Shown here piece by piece: positions 34,263 to 43,302 of a stretch of 64,000 nt of DNA. The notes under the pieces are model-generated. The model was not told where the DNA came from, searched no databases, and saw only the letters and a program-made list of their open reading frames with translations. Each line of letters opens with the position of its first letter. The first letter of the stretch is position 1. This DNA is from Butyrivibrio sp. XPD2006 (GTDB taxonomy: Bacteria > Bacillota > Clostridia > Lachnospirales > Lachnospiraceae), in NCBI RefSeq assembly GCF_000420865.1, contig NZ_ATVT01000001.1:124001-188000 (forward strand), in the 5' to 3' direction. A program made the position numbers and the translations under genes.

Positions 34263-35939
34263 ATGGCTGTAAAGAGTGACATCGAAATCGCACAGGAAGC
34301 TAAAATGCTTCACATCAGAGAGGTTGCCGAGAAACTCGGAATTACCGAGGATGACCTTGAGTACTATGGCAAGTACAAGGCCAAGCTTACAGAGGAGTAT
34401 CTTAAAAAGGTCGAAGGAAACAAAAAAGGCAAACTCATCCTTGTAACTGCTATTAACCCAACTCCCGCGGGAGAAGGCAAGACTACTACCAGTGTCGGCC
34501 TTGGAGATGCGCTTAACAGACTTGGCTATAAGACTGTTATCGCACTGAGGGAACCATCACTTGGACCATGCTTTGGTATCAAGGGCGGAGCAGCAGGCGG
34601 CGGATATGCCCAGGTTGTTCCAATGGAAGATTTGAACTTACACTTCACAGGCGATTTCCACGCCATCACTTCAGCAAACAATCTTCTTGCAGCACTTATA
34701 GACAACCATATTCAGCAGGGTAACGAACTTGGTATCGATACACGCCAGATAATATGGAAAAGAGCTGAGGACATGAACGACAGAGCCCTCAGAAATATAG
34801 TAGTAGGTCTCGGAGCTAAGGCAGACGGTGTTCCGAGAGAAGATCATTTTGTTATCACTGTTGCTTCCGAGATCATGGCAATCCTTTGCCTGGCAAGCGA
34901 TATGGATGACCTCAAGGCAAGACTTTCAAGGATAATCGTCGCTTACACAAGAGACGGTGAGCCTGTAACTGCCGGCGATCTCAATGCAGTCGGCTCAATG
35001 GCAGCTCTTTTAAAGGATGCTATCAAGCCTAACCTTGTTCAGACCTTGGAGCACACACCGGTAATCGTACACGGCGGACCTTTCGCAAACATTGCACACG
35101 GATGTAACTCTGTAAGGGCAACCAAGACAGCACTCGGGCTCTCAGACTATACAGTTACTGAGGCGGGCTTCGGTGCTGACCTCGGTGCCGAGAAGTTCCT
35201 TGATATCAAGTGCAGGATTGCGGGTCTTAAGCCTGATGCAGTTGTTCTTGTTGCAACAATCAGAGCCCTTAAATACAATGGCGGAGTTGCCAAGAAGGAT
35301 CTCGGAGAAGAGAATCTTGAGGCTCTCAAAAAGGGTATCGTAAACCTTGAAAAGCACATTGAAAATATCCAGAAATACGGTGTTCCGGTAGTTGTGACCC
35401 TCAATGCATTCCTTACAGATACCGAAGCAGAGATGGCTTATGTTAAGCAGTTCTGTGAAGAGAGAGATTGCAAGTTTGCTCTTTCAGAAGTATGGGCAAA
35501 AGGCGGAGAAGGCGGAGAAGCTCTCGCCAGGGAAGTTATAAACACAATCGAGACCAAGCCATCAAATTACGCACCTATATATGCTGATGATCTTTCTCTT
35601 ACAGATAAGATCACCAAGGTCGCTACAGAGATCTACGGTGCAGACGGAGTGAACTTCCTTCCTGCAGCGTCAAGACAGCTTGCCAAGATTGAAGAGATGG
35701 GCTTTGGAAAGCTTCCTGTATGCATGGCCAAGACTCAGTATTCACTCTCTGATGACCCTAATATGTTGGGCAGACCAAGGGATTACAATATCACGGTTCG
35801 CGAAGCTTATGTATCGGCAGGAGCAGGCTTTGTAGTAGCACTTACAGGGGCTATCGTAACTATGCCCGGACTTCCCAAGAGACCTGCAGCCTTTGATATC
35901 GATGTAGATAAAGACGGCAAAATAGTCGGGCTTTTCTAA
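34263..35939 (+). CDS. fhs: Formate--tetrahydrofolate ligase
   Basis: The 558-residue length is standard. The ATP loop TPAGEGKTT is at 67-75, and the family blocks [36 protein letters not shown] and [11 protein letters not shown] are intact. It makes 10-formyl-THF from formate, ATP and THF for purine synthesis and the methyl branch of acetogenesis. Its start abuts the ftsK stop; folD follows after 9 bases. Codon use suggests high expression. Confidence 0.97.
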   Translation: MAVKSDIEIAQEAKMLHIREVAEKLGITEDDLEYYGKYKAKLTEEYLKKVEGNKKGKLILVTAINPTPAGEGKTTTSVGLGDALNRLGYKTVIALREPSLGPCFGIKGGAAGGGYAQVVPMEDLNLHFTGDFHAITSANNLLAALIDNHIQQGNELGIDTRQIIWKRAEDMNDRALRNIVVGLGAKADGVPREDHFVITVASEIMAILCLASDMDDLKARLSRIIVAYTRDGEPVTAGDLNAVGSMAALLKDAIKPNLVQTLEHTPVIVHGGPFANIAHGCNSVRATKTALGLSDYTVTEAGFGADLGAEKFLDIKCRIAGLKPDAVVLVATIRALKYNGGVAKKDLGEENLEALKKGIVNLEKHIENIQKYGVPVVVTLNAFLTDTEAEMAYVKQFCEERDCKFALSEVWAKGGEGGEALAREVINTIETKPSNYAPIYADDLSLTDKITKVATEIYGADGVNFLPAASRQLAKIEEMGFGKLPVCMAKTQYSLSDDPNMLGRPRDYNITVREAYVSAGAGFVVALTGAIVTMPGLPKRPAAFDIDVDKDGKIVGLF

Positions 35940-35948
35940 GGAGGATAC

Positions 35949-36806
35949 ATGAGCGCTAAGATTATTGACGGAAAAGCTATTTCACAACAGATTAAGGATG
36001 ATCTTAAAGAGAAGACAGAAGCTCTTAAGGAAAACGGAATTGAAGTAACTCTGGCTGTAATCCTGGTCGGAGAGGATCCTGCATCTCAGGTTTATGTTCG
36101 CAACAAGAAGAGAGCCTGTGAGTATATAGGGTACAACTCACTGTCCTATGAGCTTCCGGCGGAGACCTCACAGGAAGAACTCCTAAAGCTTATTGATGAA
36201 CTCAACGGAAGAAGAGATGTGGACGGAATCCTTGTCCAGATGCCGCTTCCAAAGCATATTGACGAAAAGACCGTTATAAATGCAATTGATCCTTCCAAGG
36301 ACGTTGATGGTTTTCATCCGATGAATGTGGGAGCCCTGGTAGTTGGTGATAAAGGATTTGTGTCATGTACTCCCGCAGGAGTAATACAGCTTCTGAAAAG
36401 AGGCACTGACGGATACGACATTTCCGGCAAGGAATGCGTTATTATCGGAAGAAGCAATATTGTAGGCAAGCCGATGTCACTTCTGATGCTTAGAGAAAAC
36501 GCTACGGTGACAATTGCTCACTCAAGAACCAAAAATCTTGAGGAAGTTTGTAAAAGAGCTGATATAATAATTGCAGCTGTCGGTAAAGCTGGCGTTATAA
36601 CCGCAGATCATGTTAAGGAAGGAGCTGTGGTTATCGATGTCGGCATCAACAGAAGAGAAGACGGTAAGCTCTGCGGAGATGTTAAGTACGACGAGGTTTC
36701 GGAGATCGCAAGCTACATTACTCCGGTACCCGGAGGTGTTGGTCCGATGACTATCGCTATGCTTATGAATAACTGCTATGAGGCAGCTCTTTTGCACAAT
36801 GCTTAA
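35949..36806 (+). CDS. folD: Methylenetetrahydrofolate dehydrogenase/cyclohydrolase
   Basis: A 285-residue bifunctional enzyme. The catalytic YVRNKKRACEYIGYNS (with the key Lys), DGILVQMPLPKHI, KDVDGFHP, CTPAGVIQLL, VIIGRSNIVGKPMSLLML and PVPGGVGPMTIAML blocks are present. It oxidises 5,10-methylene-THF with NADP+ and hydrolyses methenyl-THF to formyl-THF, the step next to Fhs. RBS GGAGGAT. Confidence 0.97.
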   Translation: MSAKIIDGKAISQQIKDDLKEKTEALKENGIEVTLAVILVGEDPASQVYVRNKKRACEYIGYNSLSYELPAETSQEELLKLIDELNGRRDVDGILVQMPLPKHIDEKTVINAIDPSKDVDGFHPMNVGALVVGDKGFVSCTPAGVIQLLKRGTDGYDISGKECVIIGRSNIVGKPMSLLMLRENATVTIAHSRTKNLEEVCKRADIIIAAVGKAGVITADHVKEGAVVIDVGINRREDGKLCGDVKYDEVSEIASYITPVPGGVGPMTIAMLMNNCYEAALLHNA

Positions 36807-36821
36807 TTATATGGAGTGCCA

Positions 36822-38267
36822 ATGAAATGTCCCAAATGCGGGCTTGAAATTCCGGAAGGGCACATGTACTGTGACAATTGCGGTACAGAGATCAACATTG
36901 TGCCGGATTTTGAGCCGGAAGTAGAAAATGAAATAAATGCCACTCTATCCGGGGTGGCAGACGAACTTAATAGAGATGAGAAGGCCAAAGAGGAAAAGAG
37001 GCGAAAGAGAAAAGCTCTGCTTAAGGCTATTGCAAAGAGATGGAAGATAATTGTAGCAGCATTTGCAGCACTTATTCTTGTGATAGTATTTGCCTCTGTT
37101 TTCCTTGCATATCACAACAAGACTTCGCTGTATTATCTCAGTCTTGCTGAGTCTGCCAAGGCATCAGGTGATACAGCCGGTGCTATTGAGCAGCTGAAAG
37201 AAGGCAATAAACAGCATCCTGACAATTCAGACATAATTTTCAGAATGTCAGACTACTATTTGGAAGAAGGAGACTTTGAAGGTGCTGTTGATTCTCTGAT
37301 GATTATTGTGGATTCGGGTCTTTTTCCGGAGGACAAGGTTAAATCTGCATATGAGAGTATTATGTCGATCTATAAGCAGACAGGAGATTTCAGCAAAGCC
37401 GGTGAGCTCTTTGCGGATAACGACTCAGAGACAGTAAAAGAATTGCGTTCCAAGTATGTTCCCAATGCTCCGGCCATTTATCCGGAATCCGGAACTTATG
37501 ATATTGTAAATGTTAGTCTTAGAATGGTTGACGGATCAGGAAACGCAATTTATTATACCGTTAATGACGGTGTCCCGAGCGATGAGAGTATTCTGTATGA
37601 GAACGAGATCGTTCTGGAGAATGAAGGCGTATATAACATTAAGGCAGTTGCGGTTAATGAATACGGAATCAGTTCGGTTGTAGCAGAAAGCGAATATGTT
37701 ATCGAAGCAGGAGCTGTACCCCCTCCTGAGATAATGGAACCAAGCGGTGAGTACAATCAGAATACGATGATTGTTGCTGTTACCAAGGCGGAGTATTCGA
37801 TATTCTACACAACAGACGGCTCAGATCCCACCATGGAATCCAAGCAATACATATCTCCGATAACAATGCCTGTGGGTACAAGTCATTACAAATTCATTGC
37901 ATATGACAATGACGGGAATTTCAGTGAGATTGTTGAAAGGGATTATCATCTTGTCTATTCAAGACTTGTTGCACCGGAACAGGCTGTTAACAGCCTTGTG
38001 AGCACACTTGTCAGACTTGATATTCTTCTGGACAATTCAGGAAAGGTCAGAGGAATTGAAGGTCACAATGAATATATTTATAACTCGATCATCGAGATAG
38101 AAGGTGCAGGTGAGTACTATGTTGTTGTTGAGAATCATGTTCTTAATGACGGAACAAGCGCACCTACTGGACTTATGTATGCCGTAAATACTCACGACGG
38201 AACCGTAAACAGACTTGGTTATGATTCCAGTGGCAAATATACACTGATAACAATATCTAATAGATAG
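36822..38267 (+). CDS. Zinc-ribbon, membrane-anchored TPR protein with chitobiase-C-like repeats
   Basis: ATG 36822 is preferred over GTG 36816, which overlaps the GGAG site. The 481-residue protein begins with a zinc ribbon (C3, C6, C17, C20), then a charged helix, one membrane helix (about 71-93), TPR-like helices (about 100-205) and two tandem beta modules (about 212-295 and 298-375). Each module has the pattern P..G.Y....V....G..IYYTxDGSxPT, as in chitobiase/beta-hexosaminidase C-terminal domains. A final domain (about 385-481) is unrecognised. The zinc ribbon faces the cytoplasm and the rest is outside. It lies in the ftsK-nfn run, between folD and nfnA, without obvious metabolic connection. 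Confidence 0.75.
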   Translation: MKCPKCGLEIPEGHMYCDNCGTEINIVPDFEPEVENEINATLSGVADELNRDEKAKEEKRRKRKALLKAIAKRWKIIVAAFAALILVIVFASVFLAYHNKTSLYYLSLAESAKASGDTAGAIEQLKEGNKQHPDNSDIIFRMSDYYLEEGDFEGAVDSLMIIVDSGLFPEDKVKSAYESIMSIYKQTGDFSKAGELFADNDSETVKELRSKYVPNAPAIYPESGTYDIVNVSLRMVDGSGNAIYYTVNDGVPSDESILYENEIVLENEGVYNIKAVAVNEYGISSVVAESEYVIEAGAVPPPEIMEPSGEYNQNTMIVAVTKAEYSIFYTTDGSDPTMESKQYISPITMPVGTSHYKFIAYDNDGNFSEIVERDYHLVYSRLVAPEQAVNSLVSTLVRLDILLDNSGKVRGIEGHNEYIYNSIIEIEGAGEYYVVVENHVLNDGTSAPTGLMYAVNTHDGTVNRLGYDSSGKYTLITISNR

Positions 38268-38280
38268 GAGGAGAATTTTT

Positions 38281-39156
38281 ATGTTCAAAATTTTGGAAGC
38301 CCGTGAGCTTACAACAAACATTTTTCAGATGATTGTTGAAGCTCCCCGTGTTGCAGGCTCATGTTTGCCGGGACAGTTCCTCATCATCCGCGTCAATGAG
38401 GATGGAGAGAGAATCCCGCTTACAATCTGTGACTACGACAGAGAGAAGGGGACTGTTGAAATCGTTGTTCAGGCTATCGGTGCAGAGACCTACAAACTTT
38501 CCAAGCTTAAAGCTGGGGATGAGCTTGCTGATGTTGTAGGACCACTTGGAAAACCGTCTGACCTTGTTGAGGAAGATATCGAAGAACTCAAGAAGAAAAA
38601 GATTGTTTTCATCGCGGGAGGTGTCGGAACAGCTCCTGTATATCCACAGGCTAAGTGGCTCAAGGAGCACGGCGTGGATTGTGACGTAATCATCGGTGCC
38701 AAGAATAAAGACCTTGTTATTCTTGAGGACAGATTCAAGGAAGTATGTAACCTTCACATCACAACAGATGACGGATCCTACGGCAGAAGCGGTATGGTAA
38801 CGGTAGCGCTTCAGGATCTCTGGAATGAAGGTCATAAGTATGATCACTGCGTAGCAATCGGACCTATGATCATGATGAAATTCGTCTGCAAGCTCACTAA
38901 GGAGCTTGGAATTCCTACAATCGTAAGCATGAATCCAATCATGGTTGACGGAACAGGTATGTGCGGCGCCTGCAGACTCACTGTTGGCGGAGAAGTTAAA
39001 TTCGCTTGTGTAGACGGTCCTGAGTTTGATGGTCACAAGGTTGACTTTGATCAGGCCATGAACAGAATGAAGCTCTATAAGACTGAGGAGGGCAGACTCA
39101 TGCTCAAGGCTCAGGAGGGCGACACTCACCACGGCGGATGTGGCAATTGCGAATAA
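38281..39156 (+). CDS. nfnA: NfnA-type FAD/NAD-binding ferredoxin:NAD(P)H oxidoreductase subunit
   Basis: A 291-residue protein with an FAD-binding domain (CLPGQFLIIRVNEDGERIPLTI), an NAD-binding domain (FIAGGVGTAPVYPQ) and a [2Fe-2S] loop MCGACR with C228, C231 and C243 in FACVDGPEFDGHKVDF. This is the sulfide-dehydrogenase/dihydroorotate-dehydrogenase electron-transfer subunit type. Together with the next gene it matches NfnAB, which couples NADH and reduced ferredoxin to NADP+ reduction. RBS AGGAGG. The sulfide-dehydrogenase name used for homologues is an alternative. Confidence 0.88.
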   Translation: MFKILEARELTTNIFQMIVEAPRVAGSCLPGQFLIIRVNEDGERIPLTICDYDREKGTVEIVVQAIGAETYKLSKLKAGDELADVVGPLGKPSDLVEEDIEELKKKKIVFIAGGVGTAPVYPQAKWLKEHGVDCDVIIGAKNKDLVILEDRFKEVCNLHITTDDGSYGRSGMVTVALQDLWNEGHKYDHCVAIGPMIMMKFVCKLTKELGIPTIVSMNPIMVDGTGMCGACRLTVGGEVKFACVDGPEFDGHKVDFDQAMNRMKLYKTEEGRLMLKAQEGDTHHGGCGNCE

Positions 39157-39178
39157 TCATGAATAAGGAGGCAAACAA

Positions 39179-40561
39179 ATGGATGGTTTTGTAAGAGTTC
39201 CTGTTCGTGAGCAGGACGCAAAAGAGAGAGCTAAGAACTTCAAGGAAGTATGCCTTGGATACAATAAAGAAGAAGCAGAGAATGAGGCTACAAGATGCCT
39301 TAACTGCCCAAATCCCAAGTGCGTTGCCGGATGTCCTGTATCTATCGATATTCCCGGATTTATCCAGAAGGTTAAGGAAGGCAATGTTGAGGAAGCTTAT
39401 CAGGTTATCAGTAAATCCAGTGCACTCCCTGCAGTATGCGGACGTGTATGTCCTCAGGAGAGCCAGTGCGAAGGCAAGTGCGTAAGAGGTATCAAGGGCG
39501 ATCCTGTTTCTATCGGTAAGCTTGAGAGATACGTTGCCGATACAGCACGTGAGATGGGCATTAAACCGGAAGGTGCCAAGGAGAAAAAGGGCAAGAAGGT
39601 TGCCGTTATCGGTTCAGGCCCTTCAGGTCTTACCTGTGCAGGCGATCTTGCCAAGATGGGATATGACGTAACTATTTTTGAGGCTCTTCATGAGGCCGGC
39701 GGAGTACTTGTTTACGGTATTCCTGAGTTCCGTCTTCCTAAGGATGCTGTTGTTAAGAAAGAAATCGAGAACGTTAAGTCTCTTGGCGTTAAGCTTGAGA
39801 CAGACGTTGTTATCGGTAAGAGTGTTACTATAGATGAGCTCATGGAGAAGGAAGGCTTTGAGGCTGTATTCATCGGATCCGGTGCAGGACTTCCAAGATT
39901 CATGAATATCCCCGGCGAGCAGGCTATGGGTGTATTCTCAGCTAACGAGTATCTTACAAGAAGTAACCTCATGAAAGCTTTTGATGAGAACTCAACTACT
40001 CCTATCATGAGAGCTAAGAAGTGTGTTGTTGTCGGCGGCGGAAACGTTGCGATGGATGCAGCAAGAACAGCCCTTCGTCTCGGAGCTGAGGTTCACGTTG
40101 TTTACAGACGTGGTGAAGAAGAGCTTCCTGCACGTAAGGAGGAAGTACACCATGCCAAGGAAGAGGGAATCATCTTTGATCTTCTCACAAACCCTGTTGA
40201 GATCCACGCAGACGAGAACGGATGGGTAAAGAGCATTACATGTATCCGCATGGAGCTTGGCGAGCCTGATGAGTCAGGAAGAAGAAGCCCTGTTGAGATC
40301 CCCGGTTCAGAGTTTGAGATTGAGTGTGATGCAGTTATCATGTCTCTCGGAACATCACCTAACCCTCTTATCTCTTCAACAACTGAAGGTCTTGAAGTTA
40401 ACAGAAGAAAGTGTATCGTTGCTGAGGAAGCAAACGGTCAGACCTCCAAGAAGGGCGTATTTGCCGGTGGAGATGCTGTTACCGGAGCTGCTACAGTTAT
40501 CCTTGCCATGGGAGCAGGAAAAGCTGCTGCAAAGGGTATCGACGAGTATCTTTCAAAGTAA
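39179..40561 (+). CDS. gltA: NfnB/GltA: NADPH-dependent glutamate-synthase-small-chain-like flavoprotein
   Basis: A 460-residue protein. The N-terminal Fe-S domain has Cys40, 43, 48 and 52 (CLNCPNPKCVAGCP) and a second set (CGRVCPQESQCEGKC). Two Rossmann folds follow: FAD (VAVIGSGPSGLTCAGDLAKMGYDV) and NADPH (CVVVGGGNVAMDAARTALRLGAEV). Adjacent to nfnA it is the likely large subunit of an electron-bifurcating transhydrogenase; no large glutamate synthase subunit is present. RBS AAGGAGG. A strong terminator ends the run that began at ftsK. Confidence 0.9.
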   Translation: MDGFVRVPVREQDAKERAKNFKEVCLGYNKEEAENEATRCLNCPNPKCVAGCPVSIDIPGFIQKVKEGNVEEAYQVISKSSALPAVCGRVCPQESQCEGKCVRGIKGDPVSIGKLERYVADTAREMGIKPEGAKEKKGKKVAVIGSGPSGLTCAGDLAKMGYDVTIFEALHEAGGVLVYGIPEFRLPKDAVVKKEIENVKSLGVKLETDVVIGKSVTIDELMEKEGFEAVFIGSGAGLPRFMNIPGEQAMGVFSANEYLTRSNLMKAFDENSTTPIMRAKKCVVVGGGNVAMDAARTALRLGAEVHVVYRRGEEELPARKEEVHHAKEEGIIFDLLTNPVEIHADENGWVKSITCIRMELGEPDESGRRSPVEIPGSEFEIECDAVIMSLGTSPNPLISSTTEGLEVNRRKCIVAEEANGQTSKKGVFAGGDAVTGAATVILAMGAGKAAAKGIDEYLSK

Positions 40562-40576
40562 TTTATTGAGTGCAGA

Positions 40577-40607
40577 CTGCCACAGATTATTCTGTGGCAG
40601 TTTTTTA
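40577..40607 (+). terminator. Intrinsic terminator after gltA
   Basis: CTGCCACAGA (40577-40586), loop TTAT, TCTGTGGCAG (40591-40600), then TTTTTT. Confidence 0.92.
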
Positions 40608-40622
40608 TTGAAATAAAGTCTA

Positions 40623-40688
40623 ATTCTTAAGAAATCTTAAGAATTTTCGACGGTAAATCTTAAGAATTACCTGATACCATGGTATAAT
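40623..40688 (+). promoter_or_regulatory. Promoter with three CTTAAG palindromic boxes
   Basis: TTAAGA (40660-40665), a 17-base spacer and TATAAT (40683-40688) form a promoter for the MORN-like gene. CTTAAG, each time within A/T-flanked TCTTAAGAA, occurs at 40626-40631, 40636-40641 and 40659-40664, the last overlapping the -35 box. Spacings of 10 and 23 bases put all three on about the same DNA face, as for a response-regulator-type operator. Confidence 0.6.
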
Positions 40689-40717
40689 AACAAAGTTAGT
40701 GAAACGGAGATTATATC

Positions 40718-41746
40718 ATGAACAAAGAAGAAAAAATAAAGATTGCGATTACCGCAGGTATCGCGTCGGTAATACTGCTTATTCTTATTCTTTTCCTTGC
40801 TCTTTCAGGAAAAAACAAGGGTGATGAAGCGAAGATGAATGCAAGCATCACGGATTATGCAAACAGCCAGGCGTCATCAGATGCATCGGTGGGAACAGTC
40901 GCAGCAGATGCTGCTTCTACAGCGAGTACAGAAGAGGCAGCTTCAGACAGCTCTACAACAGCAGCCTCACAGCCGGCCACTTCAGAATACAAGGACACAG
41001 CTGAGAATTCAGTTTCTGGAAACAGCTTTTATGCAACAAATACTGCTGTTTTAAAGGATGTTTATAAGGGAGTCAAATACGATGCCAAGAGCCAGATGAA
41101 GGAGATGTATACATACTGGGCAGAGGGAAACACAGAGGCAGTAAGAGATCTTGCGCATCTTGAAAGATTTGAAGTAATGTCATACAGTTTACAGGGCAGT
41201 AATGATTTCTTTTACTACGGAGATACTACAGGAGACGGCTTTCCAAACGGTAAGGGACTTGCCATATATGCCAATAACCAGTACTACTTCGGAGACTGGT
41301 CGGAGGGTGTCAGAAGCGGACAGGGAACATGGATCTCTTTTTATCCGAATTACAGTCAGTATGTAGTAAAAGAGCATATGTATTCCGGTGAGTGGGCATC
41401 AGACCTTCCAAATGGTCAGGGCCAGGAGCACTATGACTATGTTTCTGAGAATATGAATGATAAGGATATCTATTTGCAGAATGCCATTGGCGGTTTTAAG
41501 GATGGCAACTATAATGGTGATATGTACATAATCATCGTCGATAAAAACGGCGATACTACCGAATGGGATGGCAAATGCAATGCTGGTACCTGGGAGCAGG
41601 TATTATACGCAGCTGTTGATTCCAAGGGTAAGATTCCGGTACTTAGCCTTCGAGAGGACAATGAGCGTCATATTTACATGACAGAAGAAGGCGCCAAGGG
41701 GAATGGCGTAACAGGAATCATAACCGGCGGAAGTGTACGTAAATAA
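40718..41746 (+). CDS. Membrane-anchored MORN-repeat-like protein
   Basis: A 342-residue protein with one N-terminal membrane helix (about 8-29), an Ala/Ser/Thr-rich linker (about 45-100) and an exported domain. The core contains MORN-like units: GKGLAIYANNQYYFGDWSEGVRSGQGTWISF, MYSGEWASDLPNGQGQEHY and GGFKDGNYNGDMYI (about 178-270). MORN repeats often bind membranes or mediate contacts; no enzymatic motif is seen. It is transcribed from a promoter with three CTTAAG boxes and precedes rlmH by 9 bases, so control of this promoter would extend to the ribosome-maturation genes downstream. Confidence 0.7.
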   Translation: MNKEEKIKIAITAGIASVILLILILFLALSGKNKGDEAKMNASITDYANSQASSDASVGTVAADAASTASTEEAASDSSTTAASQPATSEYKDTAENSVSGNSFYATNTAVLKDVYKGVKYDAKSQMKEMYTYWAEGNTEAVRDLAHLERFEVMSYSLQGSNDFFYYGDTTGDGFPNGKGLAIYANNQYYFGDWSEGVRSGQGTWISFYPNYSQYVVKEHMYSGEWASDLPNGQGQEHYDYVSENMNDKDIYLQNAIGGFKDGNYNGDMYIIIVDKNGDTTEWDGKCNAGTWEQVLYAAVDSKGKIPVLSLREDNERHIYMTEEGAKGNGVTGIITGGSVRK

Positions 41747-41755
41747 GGAGTATTA

Positions 41756-42238
41756 GTGATTAAGATAACTCTTATTGTTGTCGGCAAAATTAAAGAGAAG
41801 TACTGGAACGATGCTATTGCAGAATATTCCAAAAGGCTTAGCAGATACTGTAAGCTCGATATAATTGAGGTTCAGGATGAGAAGACACCGGATGATGCAC
41901 CGCCGGCTGTCTGTGATCAGATCAAGAAAAAAGAGGCAGAGAGAATCCTTAAGAATGTCGATGACCATGCGTTTGTATGTACTCTGGAGATAGCCGGCAA
42001 GCGCTTTTCATCTGAAGGATTCGCTGATTTTCTTGATAAAAAAGCTCTTTCGGGAGTCAGCCATATTCAGTTTGTTATCGGAGGATCTTTGGGGCTTCAT
42101 GAGAGTGTTCTAAAAAGGTCAGACCAGGGGATAAGCTTTTCGGATATGACTTTCCCACATCAGATGATGAGAGTTATACTGCTGGAACAGATTTACAGGG
42201 GCTACAGGATAATAAACAATGAGCCCTATCACAAATAA
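41756..42238 (+). CDS. rlmH: 23S rRNA (pseudouridine1915-N3)-methyltransferase
   Basis: A 160-residue SPOUT methyltransferase starting at GTG after AGGAG. The N-terminus ITLIVVGKIKEKYWNDAIAEYSKRLSRYCKL, the SAM knot FVIGGSLGL and the end MTFPHQMMRVILLEQIYRGYRIINNEPYHK are almost invariant in RlmH. It methylates helix 69 of 70S ribosomes. Length is standard. Confidence 0.97.
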   Translation: MIKITLIVVGKIKEKYWNDAIAEYSKRLSRYCKLDIIEVQDEKTPDDAPPAVCDQIKKKEAERILKNVDDHAFVCTLEIAGKRFSSEGFADFLDKKALSGVSHIQFVIGGSLGLHESVLKRSDQGISFSDMTFPHQMMRVILLEQIYRGYRIINNEPYHK

Positions 42239-42255
42239 CGGATTTGGGGATATGT

Positions 42256-43302
42256 ATGAGTGAGATCACAGAACTGACACTGCAGCTTACAGCTGAGGAT
42301 GAGAGAAATATCTTTGGCGGTAACGACAGTTATATCAGAAAGATAGAAAAGAGCCTTTCTGTAGAAATTATAGACAGAAACGGACAGCTTCACATAATAG
42401 GAGATAAGGAAGGTGCAAACAGGGCATCTCAGATCATAAGAGAGCTTGTGACTCTCTCAAGGAGAGGCTCTCTTGTTGAAGAGCAGAGTGTAGAATACGC
42501 CATTTCGCTTAAGAATGATGATACAATAGAGAAAGAGGTCAAGGAAAAAGACAACGTCCTTGCAGGAATTGATATGGACGTTATCTGTCATACGGTTTCC
42601 GGTAAGCCTATTAAACCCAAAACTCTTGGACAAAAGAGATATATTGATGCCATAAGAAATAAGATGATCGTATTTGGCCTTGGCCCTGCCGGAACAGGTA
42701 AGACCTACCTTGCTATGGCTATGGCTATCACAGCTTTTCAGAGGGATGAGGTAAGCCGTATCATACTTACAAGACCTGCCATTGAGGCCGGAGAGAAGCT
42801 TGGATTTTTGCCCGGAGACCTCCAGAGTAAGGTTGATCCGTATTTAAGACCTCTGTACGATGCTCTTTATCAGATTATGGGTACCGAGAACTTCATCAAG
42901 AATATGGAGAAGGGACTTATTGAGGTTGCTCCGCTGGCGTATATGAGAGGAAGAACTCTTGACAACGCTTTTATCATTCTGGATGAGGCTCAGAATACAA
43001 CGCCGGCTCAGATGAAGATGTTCCTGACCAGAATAGGTTTTGGTTCCAAGGTGATAATAACGGGTGATGCATCCCAGAAAGATTTAGCACCCGGAACAAA
43101 GTCGGGACTTGATGTTGCAACTTCAGTACTAAAGGGCATTGACGACATAGCCTTCTGTAATCTTACAAGTGCCGATGTAGTCAGACATCCACTTGTTCAG
43201 AAGATTGTTAAGGCATATGAGGACTATGAGAAAAAGACTGCAAATAAGCAGACCAGGAAAAGAGTTCAGAAGTTGGAGAGAAGTTCGCTAAATGGAAAGT
43301 GA
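42256..43302 (+). CDS. PhoH family ATPase (YbeZ-like)
   Basis: ATG 42256 is chosen over TTG 42244. The 348-residue protein has an N-terminal KH-like segment (about 1-80) and a PhoH ATPase domain: Walker A GPAGTGKT (about 143-150), TRPAIEAGEKLGFLPGDLQSKVDPYLRPLYDAL and Walker B FIILDEAQNTTPAQMKMFLTRIG. PhoH/YbeZ proteins act with YbeY in ribosome and RNA maturation. It overlaps the next gene by 11 bases; ybeY lies one gene further, the usual order. Confidence 0.92.
   Translation: MSEITELTLQLTAEDERNIFGGNDSYIRKIEKSLSVEIIDRNGQLHIIGDKEGANRASQIIRELVTLSRRGSLVEEQSVEYAISLKNDDTIEKEVKEKDNVLAGIDMDVICHTVSGKPIKPKTLGQKRYIDAIRNKMIVFGLGPAGTGKTYLAMAMAITAFQRDEVSRIILTRPAIEAGEKLGFLPGDLQSKVDPYLRPLYDALYQIMGTENFIKNMEKGLIEVAPLAYMRGRTLDNAFIILDEAQNTTPAQMKMFLTRIGFGSKVIITGDASQKDLAPGTKSGLDVATSVLKGIDDIAFCNLTSADVVRHPLVQKIVKAYEDYEKKTANKQTRKRVQKLERSSLNGK

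Noticed and set aside
38359..39132. 257-residue ORF on the minus strand
   Set aside because: Antisense shadow of nfnA, whose Fe-S and nucleotide motifs are unambiguous.
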